Origin: Galbibacter orientalis DSM 19592
GTDB taxonomy: Bacteria > Bacteroidota > Bacteroidia > Flavobacteriales > Flavobacteriaceae
Reading direction: 5' to 3'
DNA length: 64,000 nucleotides
Assembly (NCBI RefSeq): GCF_000260115.1
Contig: NZ_JH651379.1
Span: 806,001-870,000, forward strand
Below, one piece after another: positions 51,363 to 60,309 of this stretch. The position numbers and the translations under genes are program-made. A model generated the notes under the pieces. It saw only the letters and a list, made by a program, of their open reading frames with translations, did not search any database and had not been told where the DNA came from. Positions within the stretch are counted from its first letter, which is position 1, and every line of letters begins with the position of its first letter.

Positions 51363-51590
51363 CATTAATGTCCGAGTAAAAATACAAGACCGCTTCGCTG
51401 TAAGAGAAAAGAACAAAGACTAAATCTTAACTATTTTAAATGAGTAGTTTAAAAGAAATAACATTAGTAAACTCCTCTTTTTATTCATTTTTATTAATAG
51501 CAAGGGGGCTACTATTTTAAAAACCTTATTTAAACCTTTATATAAGTAGAGTCCAATAAATTTCGTTAACCTTTATCGGACAACAATAAT
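51363..51590 (+). repeat. Dispersed repeat family B, full copy 1
   Basis: Starts CATTAATGTCCGAG; holds CAAGACCGCTTCGCTGTAAG, ACAAAGACTAAATCTTAACT, TTTTATTCATTTTTATTAAT and TATATAAGTAGAGTC, ending CGGACAACAATAATTT. Matches the copy at 62353 along its whole length. It begins 12 bases after the pckA terminator. Confidence 0.85.
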
Positions 51591-51670
51591 TTATTATTTA
51601 AGCTCCCAAAAATCGTTTTGAAAATGTACCGTTATTAGTAATAGAAACTAAAATATTAATATAAAAAAGA

Positions 51671-51694
51671 AAGCCGTCCCTGTTAGGATGGCTT
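51671..51694 (-). terminator. Rho-independent terminator of hemD
   Basis: Minus strand AAGCCATCC-TAACAG-GGACGGCTT followed by TCTTTTTT: nine base pairs with one wobble, 20 bases after the hemD stop. Confidence 0.85.
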
Positions 51695-51714
51695 CATTTT
51701 ATATGTATGTATTT

Positions 51715-52461
51715 TTATTTTTTATTGACTTGAGCAATATATTTCTCTAAAGCCATTGTCATAGAAGGTGTTTCTGGTGTTGGAGCCTCTATATCGATAC
51801 GAAGACCAGCTTCGGTAGCTGCTTTAACGGTTGTATTACCAAAAACAGCTATTCTAGTATTATTTTGTTCGAAATCTGGGAAGTTTTTCAATAAAGACTC
51901 AATTCCAGATGGACTAAAAAATACCAAAATATCGTAATATACATCTCTTAAATCAGAAAGATCGCTGATTACTGTTTTATACAGAATTGCTCTTTTCCAA
52001 TCTACTTTTAATTCGTTTAATGTTTCTGGAACCAAAGGTTTTAAAACATCAGAAGAAGGTAATAAGAATTTTTCATCCTTATACTTCTTAACTAAAGGTG
52101 CTAATTCCTGAAAAGTACGTTTACCAACATAAATTTTACGTTTTCTGTAAACTACATATTTCTGTAAATAATAAGCTACTGCTTCCGATTGACAGAAGTA
52201 TTTCATAGAATCAGGAACTTTAAATCGCATTTCTTCTGCAATTCTAAAGAAATGATCCACAGCATTTCGACTCGTTAGAATAATTGCTGTAAACTGGGTT
52301 AAGTCAATTTTTTGCTGTCTTACATCTCTCGCATTAACTCCCTCCACATGAATAAAAGGTCTAAAATCTACCTTTATTTTTTGTTTTTCAACCAGCCTTA
52401 AATAAGGAGAATTCTCCACTTTTGGCTCAGGTTGTGAAACCAAGATTGTCTTAACTTTCAT
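51715..52461 (-). CDS. hemD: Uroporphyrinogen-III synthase
   Basis: 248 residues. The family is poorly conserved, but the pattern fits: VKTILVSQPEPK at the N-terminus, FTAIILTSRNAVDHFF, YFCQSEAVAYYLQKY, FLLPSSDVLKPLVPETL, ILVFFSPSGIESLLKNF and the C-terminal AVFGNTTVKAATEAGLRI (substrate-binding TxxA). It makes uroporphyrinogen III for haem. The DUF4271 gene is 9 bases upstream, a pairing commonly seen in Flavobacteriaceae. Terminator just downstream. Confidence 0.87.
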   Translation of the reverse strand: MKVKTILVSQPEPKVENSPYLRLVEKQKIKVDFRPFIHVEGVNARDVRQQKIDLTQFTAIILTSRNAVDHFFRIAEEMRFKVPDSMKYFCQSEAVAYYLQKYVVYRKRKIYVGKRTFQELAPLVKKYKDEKFLLPSSDVLKPLVPETLNELKVDWKRAILYKTVISDLSDLRDVYYDILVFFSPSGIESLLKNFPDFEQNNTRIAVFGNTTVKAATEAGLRIDIEAPTPETPSMTMALEKYIAQVNKK

Positions 52462-52470
52462 AAATATCCG

Positions 52471-53133
52471 TTAGTTTGAAGCCTTATCAATAAAATAAAA
52501 TTTTATTAGTATCAAATAAGGGGCTATTTCTAGCGCGCAAAGATACAAAATAAAATAAAATAAATATTTTCCTATTAATTTTTGATGATTTCTTAATGTA
52601 AGTACTGTAGAAATAGTATTAAGAGAAAGAAATGTAAGTATTATTATATAAAATACAATATTGCCCCTTAAATCGCTGTAAATGAATAAACTAATCAACG
52701 GAAGTAATACTAATGCTGAAAGATTTCTATAAGTTACTTTATGAAAATGAAAACTTTCTACAAAAGGCAATATATCAAAAATTGTTGCTATTATTTTTTC
52801 TAAATAAAACTTAAAAAGAATAAATAGAAATAAAAATGGAAGTATTAAATATGGGTTTATAGTTAACGGAAAATCTAAAAATTCTACGGTAATCCAAACT
52901 ATTAAAGAAAGGCAAACAAGCTGCGGTATAAATAAGAAAAAATTAAAAACACTTGTTGATTGATTCCCTTCTTTGCTATATATTTTTAAATATTTATAAT
53001 TAATAAAAAGCATGATAAATGCTTGAAACTTCTGTTCGTTCATTAGCTTAGCAAGTGTAAGACTTACTAAAGCTGAAAAGAGCAAAATCGTTTCAGTGGT
53101 ATGAAAGTTGGTATTTCTTAATACTTCGTTCAC
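52471..53133 (-). CDS. DUF4271 membrane protein
   Basis: 220 residues with six predicted membrane segments. GTG start overlapping the stop of the GT39 gene (TAGTG), showing translational coupling. Features: NTNFHTTETILLFSALVSL, PQLVCLSLIVWITV and C-terminal FYFILYLCALEIAPYLILIK, the last being the DUF4271 signature. Function unknown; usually next to hemD in the family. Confidence 0.85.
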   Translation of the reverse strand: MNEVLRNTNFHTTETILLFSALVSLTLAKLMNEQKFQAFIMLFINYKYLKIYSKEGNQSTSVFNFFLFIPQLVCLSLIVWITVEFLDFPLTINPYLILPFLFLFILFKFYLEKIIATIFDILPFVESFHFHKVTYRNLSALVLLPLISLFIYSDLRGNIVFYIIILTFLSLNTISTVLTLRNHQKLIGKYLFYFILYLCALEIAPYLILIKFYFIDKASN

Positions 53134-54815
53134 TAGTTATCTAACTTTATCATTTCTCCTTGAAACCCTGGATATATACCATTATGAATTATTCCCATTC
53201 TAAAATATTGTATCTCCGGAATTACAACAGTGTCTGGAATTTTTACCTGAATAGAAACTGTTTCTTCTTTTTTTATTTTAGCTGAAGAATTATCCACTAA
53301 TAGAGGGATAACCTTAATACCTCTTTTGTTAGTGTCGTAAAATACAGCTGCATATGTTAAGGAATCTGTTGGAATAGTTTCGTTATAAGGATTATACAAT
53401 TCCGCAGAGAAATTTGTAGCAACTTTATTTTTAAAAGAATCCTTATCTATTGTAATCTTCATTTTTTTGTAAGTCTTCAATGAGTCAATTATAGTTCCTC
53501 TAATTTTATGATTTTTAAATTCTCTGATTATAGAAACTGTAGAATCAATTAAATATTCATGATTTCCAGTTAGATAAGCAACCTTTTTATTTCTCACTTT
53601 AAATTCAGAGCTATCCAAATCAAATTGATTTTGTCTGGCGTGTAAATCATTAGAAGAAAATACCGTACCTCCTTCAGAATAAAAACCATACATTGCGGCA
53701 TCTCTATATGAGTTATGAAAAACTACAGGAATCCCTTTAACCTTATCTTTTAGCTCTGTTACCCACTTTTTATTACCATAAGCCTCATATTTAATAGGAG
53801 ATATGGGTTGGTAAATAAGAGCTACTCTTAAATAGAGAATTAAAATAACCGAAAAAACACTAATTCTAAAAAGCCATTTTCTATAATTCTCATGCTCATA
53901 TGCGTATCTTAATGTAAATAAAATTAGCGGAATTACAATTAAAATAACCCATTGCGCTTGTGTTTTTCTGGAGAAACTAGAAAATAAGAAAAATAGAAAA
54001 ACACCATACCCTAAAAACTTTAATGCTTTATCGAACTTGTCTTTAGAAGGAAGTTTATAAAAAGCAAAATACATTAAAGGAAAACATAAACCAGCAACTG
54101 CAATACAATTTACAAGATAATCAAGCGTAAACTTTATACGGTAAGCGCTATTTGCACGATCAAAAAGATGGTATTTTAAAGGCGCAAAATCTACTTGATA
54201 CAGCCACACTAAATGGGGAGTATATAATACCAAAGAAATAGCTGTTGCCAACCAAAATTTACTATTTTTTAAAAGCGCTAGGTTTGATAGTAAGACAAAG
54301 CCTATAAGCAATATTCCGTGGTATTTACAATACATAACGGCAGCCATACTAAATCCTAAAACCAACACCGAGATAGTGTCTTTTTTTAATAAAAAGCGCT
54401 TATAAGCCCAAACAAATAACAAGCTAAAAGTTAGCAAAGCAGTATCTGGCAAAATCATAAATCCGTATGCTACCATTAAACCTATGCTGCTAACAAAAGC
54501 CATAAAAAGCCAAGTATATTTATACTTTTTGTCTGTTTCTATAAGTTTCCATAATAAAAAAACATTTGCAGCATATAAAAAAGGAGATGCTAGTCTAACT
54601 CCCAATTCTCCATCAAAAATATTAATACCTAAATTCACCAAAAAGGCAACCATTGGTGGGTGGTCAAAATACCCCCAACTTAGATTTTGGGCAAAATACC
54701 AATAGTAAGCTTCATCAAAAATTAATCCTGTAAAAGCACTTTGAATAAGGTTTACAACCGTTACTATTATTAAAAATGAAAGGATTATTTTGTTAGAAAG
54801 GTTTTTATCAATCAT
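53133..54815 (-). CDS. GT39-like membrane glycosyltransferase (ArnT/PMT type)
   Basis: 560 residues. The first luminal loop has FDEAYYWYFAQNLSWGYFDH and PPMVAFLVNLG, with the acidic residues typical of GT39/GT83 enzymes that use polyprenyl-phosphate sugars. About ten membrane helices up to residue ~340, then a periplasmic domain. Such enzymes transfer a sugar from a polyprenyl phosphate donor to protein or lipid on the periplasmic side. The divergent neighbour at 55045 makes polyprenyl-phosphate mannose, a plausible donor. Overlaps the DUF4271 gene by one base. Confidence 0.85.
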   Translation of the reverse strand: MIDKNLSNKIILSFLIIVTVVNLIQSAFTGLIFDEAYYWYFAQNLSWGYFDHPPMVAFLVNLGINIFDGELGVRLASPFLYAANVFLLWKLIETDKKYKYTWLFMAFVSSIGLMVAYGFMILPDTALLTFSLLFVWAYKRFLLKKDTISVLVLGFSMAAVMYCKYHGILLIGFVLLSNLALLKNSKFWLATAISLVLYTPHLVWLYQVDFAPLKYHLFDRANSAYRIKFTLDYLVNCIAVAGLCFPLMYFAFYKLPSKDKFDKALKFLGYGVFLFFLFSSFSRKTQAQWVILIVIPLILFTLRYAYEHENYRKWLFRISVFSVILILYLRVALIYQPISPIKYEAYGNKKWVTELKDKVKGIPVVFHNSYRDAAMYGFYSEGGTVFSSNDLHARQNQFDLDSSEFKVRNKKVAYLTGNHEYLIDSTVSIIREFKNHKIRGTIIDSLKTYKKMKITIDKDSFKNKVATNFSAELYNPYNETIPTDSLTYAAVFYDTNKRGIKVIPLLVDNSSAKIKKEETVSIQVKIPDTVVIPEIQYFRMGIIHNGIYPGFQGEMIKLDN

Positions 54816-55017
54816 AATTATTTTCTAAATATTGGTAAAAGTACTCAATAATTGAAGTGCAAAATTCCTTAAAATCGGTTTAAAAAACTAAAAGATATTA
54901 CAAATATTTTTTAATCAACTCCCATTATGAGTATCTATAAAGTATAAATTGAACAAAATTTAGCAGATTTTAGCTTAAAACGATGTGAAATTAAACCATC
55001 AATGATAGATTAAATGT

Positions 55018-55025
55018 TATTTTTG
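55018..55025 (+). promoter_or_regulatory. -7 promoter element of the mannose synthase gene
   Basis: TATTTTTG matches TAnnTTTG 19 bases before the ATG. Just upstream, 54988-55014 is a degenerate end of repeat A (GAAATTAAACCATCAATGAT, then AGATTAAAT). Confidence 0.5.
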
Positions 55026-55044
55026 TGGCTTCAAGAAAAATAGC

Positions 55045-55776
55045 ATGCAGTCAGATAGCTTAGTAATTATCCCTACATATAACGAAATTGAAAATGTAGA
55101 AGCCATAATTCAAGCTGTTTTTGAACTTAAAAAAGCTTTTCATGTGCTTATTGTGGATGATAATTCTCCCGATGGTACTGCTCAAAAAGTAACTTCTCTG
55201 CAGGAAAAATTTCCGCAGCAATTACATTTAGAAGTACGAAAAGAAAAGTCGGGTTTAGGAACAGCCTACATTCATGGTTTTAAATGGGCATTAAAACACC
55301 ATTACGAATACATTTTTGAAATGGATGCCGATTTTTCTCACAATCCAAGAGACCTCATCCGTATTTATAATGCTTGTGTAAGCGAAAATGCTAGTGTTGC
55401 CATTGGTTCACGCTATGTAAACGGTGTAAATGTTGTGAATTGGCCATTACGAAGAATCCTACTTTCTTATGGAGCGTCGGTATATGTAAAAATAATTACT
55501 GGAATGAAAGTGCACGATCCTACAGCTGGATTTATGTGTTATAAAAGAGAAGTTATTGAAACCATTAATTTAGATGCCATTAAATTTATTGGATATGCCT
55601 TTCAAATAGAAATGAAATTTAAAGCGCATCTTCATAAATTTAAAATTATTGAAGTTCCAATTATTTTTAAAGATAGAGAGCTTGGAAAATCTAAAATGAG
55701 TGGTAAAATTATAAATGAAGCAGTTTTTGGTGTGCTCTCCCTAAAATGGAATAGCTTATTTAGAAAAACTGTCTAA
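55045..55776 (+). CDS. Polyprenol monophosphomannose synthase (GT2)
   Basis: 243 residues. GT2 motifs: VIIPTYNEIENVEAII, VDDNSPDGTAQ, EMDADFSHNPRDLIR (DxD) and IGSRYVNGV. The end GKSKMSGKIINEAVFGV is typical of Dpm1-like dolichol/polyprenol-phosphate mannose synthases. No C-terminal membrane helices, so it is the soluble type. It would move mannose from GDP-mannose to a lipid carrier for use by a GT39 enzyme such as the one at 53133-54815. The use of mannose as the sugar is from family, not shown. Confidence 0.9.
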   Translation: MQSDSLVIIPTYNEIENVEAIIQAVFELKKAFHVLIVDDNSPDGTAQKVTSLQEKFPQQLHLEVRKEKSGLGTAYIHGFKWALKHHYEYIFEMDADFSHNPRDLIRIYNACVSENASVAIGSRYVNGVNVVNWPLRRILLSYGASVYVKIITGMKVHDPTAGFMCYKREVIETINLDAIKFIGYAFQIEMKFKAHLHKFKIIEVPIIFKDRELGKSKMSGKIINEAVFGVLSLKWNSLFRKTV

Positions 55777-55808
55777 ATAAAACTTTGTATTGAAATTAGA
55801 ATCAGAAG

Positions 55809-55875
55809 AAATGAAACCCTCATAGAGGGATTTATTATAGACAAAACAAACGCCTCCACAAAAAGGGGTGAATAA
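55809..55875. repeat. Fragment of repeat A end plus GCCTCCAC-type phrase
   Basis: Contains GAAACCCTCATAGAGGGATT and then CGCCTCCACAAAAAGGGGTG, very close to 23808-23852. Both occur between genes. Confidence 0.5.
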
Positions 55876-55958
55876 AATAAAGGCTTTTAAGAAGTAGCGA
55901 TTTTTTTCTTAATTACATAATAGTCTTAAAATCAATTGTTTAACCTAAATTTATTCGT

Positions 55959-57296
55959 GTGAAGAAAACTATTATAAAAAACGCCACTATTGTAAACGAA
56001 TTTCAACTATTTGAAGGGGATGTGCTAATTGAAGGGGAGTTTATAAAAAAAATAGGGAAAAACCTTTCTGCTGAAAATGCAACGATTATAGATGCTGAAG
56101 GAAAACTTTTAATGCCTGGAATTATAGACGACCAAGTTCATTTTAGAGAACCAGGACTTACCCATAAAGGAACTATTGCTACAGAAAGTAGAGCTGCTAT
56201 TGCTGGTGGGGTAACTACTTTTGTGGAGCAGCCAAATACCAATCCGCAAACGGTTACTATTGAAAAACTAGAAGAGAAAATGGAGATTGGAAAGCAAACT
56301 TCTTTTGCTAATTATTCTTTTATGTTTGGCGGTACTAACGATAATTTAGAAGAATTAAAAAGGCTTGATAAAAATGCCTGTGCGGGTGTAAAGCTCTTTT
56401 TAGGATCTTCTACTGGGAATATGTTAGTAGATAATGAGGAGGTTATTGAAAAGATTTTTTCGAATACCGAACTTGTAATTTCTGCACATTGTGAAGATGA
56501 AACTACTATAAAAAACAATTTAGAAAAATATAAAGCGGAGTTTGGTGATGCTATTCCGATAAAATACCATCCTATAATTAGAAGTGAAGAAGCTTGTTAT
56601 TTATCATCTTCAAGAGCTATAGAATTAGCTAAAAAAACGAATGCTCGCCTACATGTATTCCATGTATCTACTGCAAAAGAAACCAATCTTTTTAGAAATG
56701 ACATTCCGTTAGAAGAAAAAAGAATTACTGCAGAAGTTTGTACGCATCACCTTTGGTTTTCGGATGCCGATTATGATGAAAAAGGGACCTTTATAAAATG
56801 GAATCCTGCCGTAAAAACTGCCGCAGATAGAGACGGACTTTGGGAGGCTTTACTAGACGATCGTATAGATGTTTTAGCAACCGACCATGCCCCACATACA
56901 TTAGCAGAAAAACAAAATATTTATACCAATGCTCCTTCTGGTGGTCCGCTGGTACAACACACCTTATCGGCACTTTTAGAAAAGGTAAAAGAAGGAAAAA
57001 TCTCTTTAGAAAAATTGGTACAAAAAATGTGTCATAATCCTGCAATTCTTTTCAATATTGAAAAAAGAGGCTATATTAAAGAAGGTTATTTTGCAGATTT
57101 AGTATTGGTTGATAGAAATAGTAGTTGGACGGTTACTAAAAACAACATTCTTTACAAATGTGGTTGGTCTCCTTTTGAAGGAACTTCTTTTAGCGCACAA
57201 GTAACACATACATTTGTAAACGGAAATTTAGCATACCAAAACGGAAAAATATCTGAAGAAAGAAATGTAAAAAGACTTACTTTTAACAGAGATTAA
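55959..57296 (+). CDS. pyrC: Dihydroorotase (Bacteroidota type)
   Basis: 445 residues, GTG start. Amidohydrolase barrel with [48 protein letters not shown] and the catalytic [10 protein letters not shown]. The usual metal pair HxH is QVH here, with Gln replacing the first His; this seems to be a feature of the Bacteroidota group. It closes carbamoyl-aspartate to dihydroorotate in pyrimidine synthesis. The DUF4296 lipoprotein gene follows after 9 bases and is probably co-transcribed. Confidence 0.88.
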   Translation: MKKTIIKNATIVNEFQLFEGDVLIEGEFIKKIGKNLSAENATIIDAEGKLLMPGIIDDQVHFREPGLTHKGTIATESRAAIAGGVTTFVEQPNTNPQTVTIEKLEEKMEIGKQTSFANYSFMFGGTNDNLEELKRLDKNACAGVKLFLGSSTGNMLVDNEEVIEKIFSNTELVISAHCEDETTIKNNLEKYKAEFGDAIPIKYHPIIRSEEACYLSSSRAIELAKKTNARLHVFHVSTAKETNLFRNDIPLEEKRITAEVCTHHLWFSDADYDEKGTFIKWNPAVKTAADRDGLWEALLDDRIDVLATDHAPHTLAEKQNIYTNAPSGGPLVQHTLSALLEKVKEGKISLEKLVQKMCHNPAILFNIEKRGYIKEGYFADLVLVDRNSSWTVTKNNILYKCGWSPFEGTSFSAQVTHTFVNGNLAYQNGKISEERNVKRLTFNRD

Positions 57297-57305
57297 ATTA
57301 AAGAA

Positions 57306-57722
57306 ATGAAGCAAGTAGGGTTATTTTTATTACTTTTTATTGCATTTTTAGGATGTAAGGAACCTATTGTGGATAAGCCAGAAAAGCTTATCGATAAAGA
57401 TGTTATGATTGATATTTATTATGACATTTCCATTCTTAATGCCTCAAAAGCTACTGCTGCCAATAAATTAGAAGAATACAATTTTGATCCTGAGGAATAT
57501 ATTTATAGAAAGTACAATGTAGATAGCGCACAACTATCTCAAAATAGTATTTACTATACTTCCAATCCTAATGTGCAGTTAGAAATGTTTACAGAGGTTG
57601 AAAAAAGACTTCAGAAGTTGAAAGATTCTATTGATAGCAAATTAAAGAAAACTCAAAATATAAAAGTTAAAAAAGCTGAAGAGAAAGCTGTAGAAACTCC
57701 TACTAAAGCTCCTGAAAAATAA
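57306..57722 (+). CDS. DUF4296 lipoprotein
   Basis: 138 residues. Signal peptide MKQVGLFLLLFIAFLGC with lipobox FLGC, then KPEKLIDKDVMIDIYYDISI and FDPEEYIYRKYNVDSAQLSQNS in the DUF4296 pattern. A helical, Lys-rich C-terminus (RLQKLKDSIDSKLKK) follows. Envelope lipoprotein of unknown role, regularly encoded after dihydroorotase in Flavobacteriaceae. Ends two bases from the convergent epimerase gene. Confidence 0.85.
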   Translation: MKQVGLFLLLFIAFLGCKEPIVDKPEKLIDKDVMIDIYYDISILNASKATAANKLEEYNFDPEEYIYRKYNVDSAQLSQNSIYYTSNPNVQLEMFTEVEKRLQKLKDSIDSKLKKTQNIKVKKAEEKAVETPTKAPEK

Positions 57723-57724
57723 TT

Positions 57725-58720
57725 CTAATATGCGTTTTTAGCTACTATTCTTTTTATAGTTTCCTCTAAAGGGATAAACTTTACATGAAGTTTATCCTGA
57801 ATTTTAGCATTGCTATACATAGTTTTGGTTATTAAAGAATGAGCTGCGTTTTTTGTTAATTTTCTTTTTCGCCACGGAAACAATGCTAATAGCCAATCTA
57901 AGCGCCATAACAGGCTTAATTGCCATTTTGTAAGGGCTCGGCTAGGTTGCTTCTTATTTAATGCTTCAGCAATTGTATGAAGCGTTTTTTTATAACTCAT
58001 ATTTGCCCCAATAACAATAAAACGTTCATTTACAATATTAGCTTGCATTCCTTGTACTAAAGCTTCCACCACGTTTTTAACATCTACAAAAGCTGTACTT
58101 CCTGGTGGGTAATGAGATAATCCGTTTTCTATCATTTTAAAAAAAGCAAGGCTTGGAGCTTCTTTAAAACCTTCGCCTAAAACAACTCCTGGATTTAAAA
58201 TAATAACAGGTAATCCTTCTTGTGTACCTCTCCAAACCTCCATTTCCGCACCAAACTTGGTAATTGCATACACATTATTCTCTGCTTCTGGATTCCAATA
58301 GGTAGTTTCGTCAATAGTATCCAAGGTAACCTTGTCTCCTAATGTTGCAATAGAGCTTAGATAACACAATTTTTTAACCGCATTGGCAATACATAAGTTA
58401 ACAATATTAGCTGTGCCTTCAATATTAGTTTTTCGTAACTGGCGGTATTCTGAGGGGTCAAAAGAAATAAGTCCTGCGCAATGATATACATGTGTTACAT
58501 TTTCAAAAGCTATTTCTAGCGCAGGAATATCGGTAATATCGGCAGGAATCCATTCTATTTTATCATATTGAATAGCTTTTCCTTCTGAAGAAAAGAAATC
58601 TTTTACAAAGCTAAGTTTAGCTTCATTTCTATAAATAGCCCTTATCTTTTCTTCTGAATGAGATAGCTTTAAAAGCAAATGTGCACCTATGAGTCCTGTT
58701 CCCCCAGTTACTAATATCAT
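57725..58720 (-). CDS. NAD-dependent epimerase/dehydratase (SDR) family protein
   Basis: 331 residues from the ATG at 58718-58720 (MILVTGGTGLIGAHLLLKL); the upstream five codons break the usual start of the Rossmann motif. TGGTGLIG binds NAD(P), and the SDR active site can be read as YCLSSIATLGD with Ser, then YAITKFGAE (YxxxK). Extended SDR of the dihydroflavonol reductase/3-beta-HSD-like group; substrate unknown. The repeat array 58786-59645 lies on its upstream side. Confidence 0.87.
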   Translation of the reverse strand: MILVTGGTGLIGAHLLLKLSHSEEKIRAIYRNEAKLSFVKDFFSSEGKAIQYDKIEWIPADITDIPALEIAFENVTHVYHCAGLISFDPSEYRQLRKTNIEGTANIVNLCIANAVKKLCYLSSIATLGDKVTLDTIDETTYWNPEAENNVYAITKFGAEMEVWRGTQEGLPVIILNPGVVLGEGFKEAPSLAFFKMIENGLSHYPPGSTAFVDVKNVVEALVQGMQANIVNERFIVIGANMSYKKTLHTIAEALNKKQPSRALTKWQLSLLWRLDWLLALFPWRKRKLTKNAAHSLITKTMYSNAKIQDKLHVKFIPLEETIKRIVAKNAY

Positions 58721-58785
58721 GCGACTAAAATACAACTCTTGTTTGATAAGTAAAGTAGATAAAGAGAAATTGTGAATAAAAGAAG

Positions 58786-58846
58786 TAGGCTTTAGGCTTT
58801 AGGCTTTAGGCTTTAGGCTTTAGGCTTTAGGCTTTAGGCTTTAGGC
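58786..58846. repeat. Heptanucleotide tandem repeat (TAGGCTT)n
   Basis: 61 bases, almost nine exact copies of TAGGCTT without interruptions, directly next to the family C mosaic. Confidence 0.97.
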
Positions 58847-58849
58847 AAA

Positions 58850-59645
58850 AAAAAGTTTTTCTGAAATATCACAACAATATAACTCAATAACTTATTAACT
58901 TTTTGACTCAAAGATGCAAAGTGGCAAAGGTTCAAAGTTGTAAATGCCTCAATTTGAGGATTTGAAGATTTGGAAATGAAATGAAGACGGAAGACAGAAG
59001 TCGGGAGTTGGGAGTCTTGTATTCAGTAGGATTTAGGAAGTTTTTTTCTTTGTAACAACGTAACTTTTTACTTCGGGCTTCGGACTCCTGACTTTTTCAA
59101 TCCTTCAATCTTTAAATTTTTCAATAAAAAAAGTGTTCAGTATGCAGTTTTTTCATTGTAACATCGTAACTCCATAACAGCGTAACTTTTACTTCAGGCT
59201 TCCGACTTCTCTCTTTTTCAATCAAGAGTCAGGAGTCAAGAAAAATCTATATTCTCTTCTCTTTATTCTTGTTTCCTTATAACAGCGTAACTTTTTAACT
59301 CAAAGATGCAAAGTGGCAGAGGGACAGAGTTATAAATTTGCTAATTTGGAAATGAGGAAATGAAATGAAGACGGGAGTGTTCAGTTGACAGTTACAGTAT
59401 GCAGTTTTTTCATTGTAACATCGTAACTCCATAACAGCGTAACTTTTTGACTCAAAGATGCAAAGTCGCAAAGGTTCAAAGTTGTAAATGCCTCAATTTG
59501 AGGATTTGGAAATGAAAAAAAGTCAGAAGACAGAAGTCGGGAGACAGAATGCAGAAGGAAAAAACTTTCCTAAAACATCGTAACAACATAACAACATAAC
59601 AGCGTAACTTTTTACTTTTTTACTTTACAAACTTTCAACTATAAA
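58850..59645. repeat. Modular minisatellite mosaic (family C), second large locus
   Basis: No gene. Repeats phrases of the mosaic at 39241: ACATCGTAACTCCATAACAG and CGTAACTTTTT at about 59160, 59275, 59415 and 59570; CTCAAAGATGCAAAGTGGC; AGTTATAAATTTGCTAATTT; GGAAATGAAATGAAGACGG; GTGTTCAGTTGACAGTTACA. Order of phrases is conserved. Confidence 0.9.
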
Positions 59646-60077
59646 CTATAAACTTTTAATTACATAAGTAACAATACCCCAGATGATAAGTTCGTCGTTT
59701 TCTTCGACTTTTATAGGTTTGTAACGCTTATTTTCGGGCATTAAGAAGAGTTCTCCTTTTTCAATTTTAAGTCGCTTTACCGTAAATTCCCCTTCAATAA
59801 AACACACTGCTATTTTTCCATTTACTGGTTCTATGCTTTTATCTATTATTAATAAATCGCCATCGTCTAAACCAGCACCTGTCATAGATTGTCCGCTAAC
59901 ACGTGCATAAAAAGTAGCTTCTTTATTTTTTATTAAAGCCTTATTGAGATCTATTGTTGTTTCTTTAAAATCTTCTGCAGGAGATGGAAATCCTGCTGAA
60001 ATTCCGCCTTCCACTACTTGTAATTCTAAAGAAGCATCGGCATCGGGTTTAAAAAAAATCAATTTATCGTCTTTCAT
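59646..60077 (-). CDS. umuD: UmuD-like S24 autoprotease, DNA polymerase V accessory
   Basis: 143 residues from the ATG at 60075-60077 (MKDDKLIFF); the longer frame adds 13 residues without support. Cleavage site Ala28-Gly29 (ISAGFPSP), nucleophile Ser64 (SGQSMTGAG), general base Lys101 (EFTVKRLKI). No N-terminal helix-turn-helix, so it is UmuD and not LexA. After self-cleavage UmuD' joins UmuC to form the translesion polymerase. umuC lies upstream, reversed from the usual umuD-umuC order, with repeat A between them. Confidence 0.92.
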   Translation of the reverse strand: MKDDKLIFFKPDADASLELQVVEGGISAGFPSPAEDFKETTIDLNKALIKNKEATFYARVSGQSMTGAGLDDGDLLIIDKSIEPVNGKIAVCFIEGEFTVKRLKIEKGELFLMPENKRYKPIKVEENDELIIWGIVTYVIKSL

Positions 60078-60139
60078 GTGCTTATTTTTGGTTGTATGGA
60101 ATCTACAAATAATCATTCCATTGTGTGTCTAAAAATCAA

Positions 60140-60259
60140 CTACCTCGGGGCAAGCCCACGAGGTATTCAAAGGAAACAAATTTAACTCATTTCGACGCAG
60201 AGCCCTTCGGTAAACTCAGCACAGGCTCTGGGGAATTAGACCCTCTATGAGGGATTAAA
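60140..60259 (+). repeat. Dispersed repeat family A, copy 3 (between umuC and umuD)
   Basis: CTACCTCGGGGCAAGCCCAC, GAGGTATTCAAAGGAAACAA, CATTTCGACGCAGAGC, CACAGGCTCTGGGGAATTAG, CCCTCTATGAGGGATTAAA. Same orientation as the copy at 61664 on the other side of umuC. Confidence 0.9.
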
Positions 60260-60309
60260 CATGGATATTTATCTGTCTATAATATTACCATCAAAGGTTT
60301 TGTGAAATT

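Noticed and set aside
51214-51423. Small plus-strand ORF over the end of pckA
   Set aside because: Out of frame with pckA and running through its terminator into repeat B; no coding signal.
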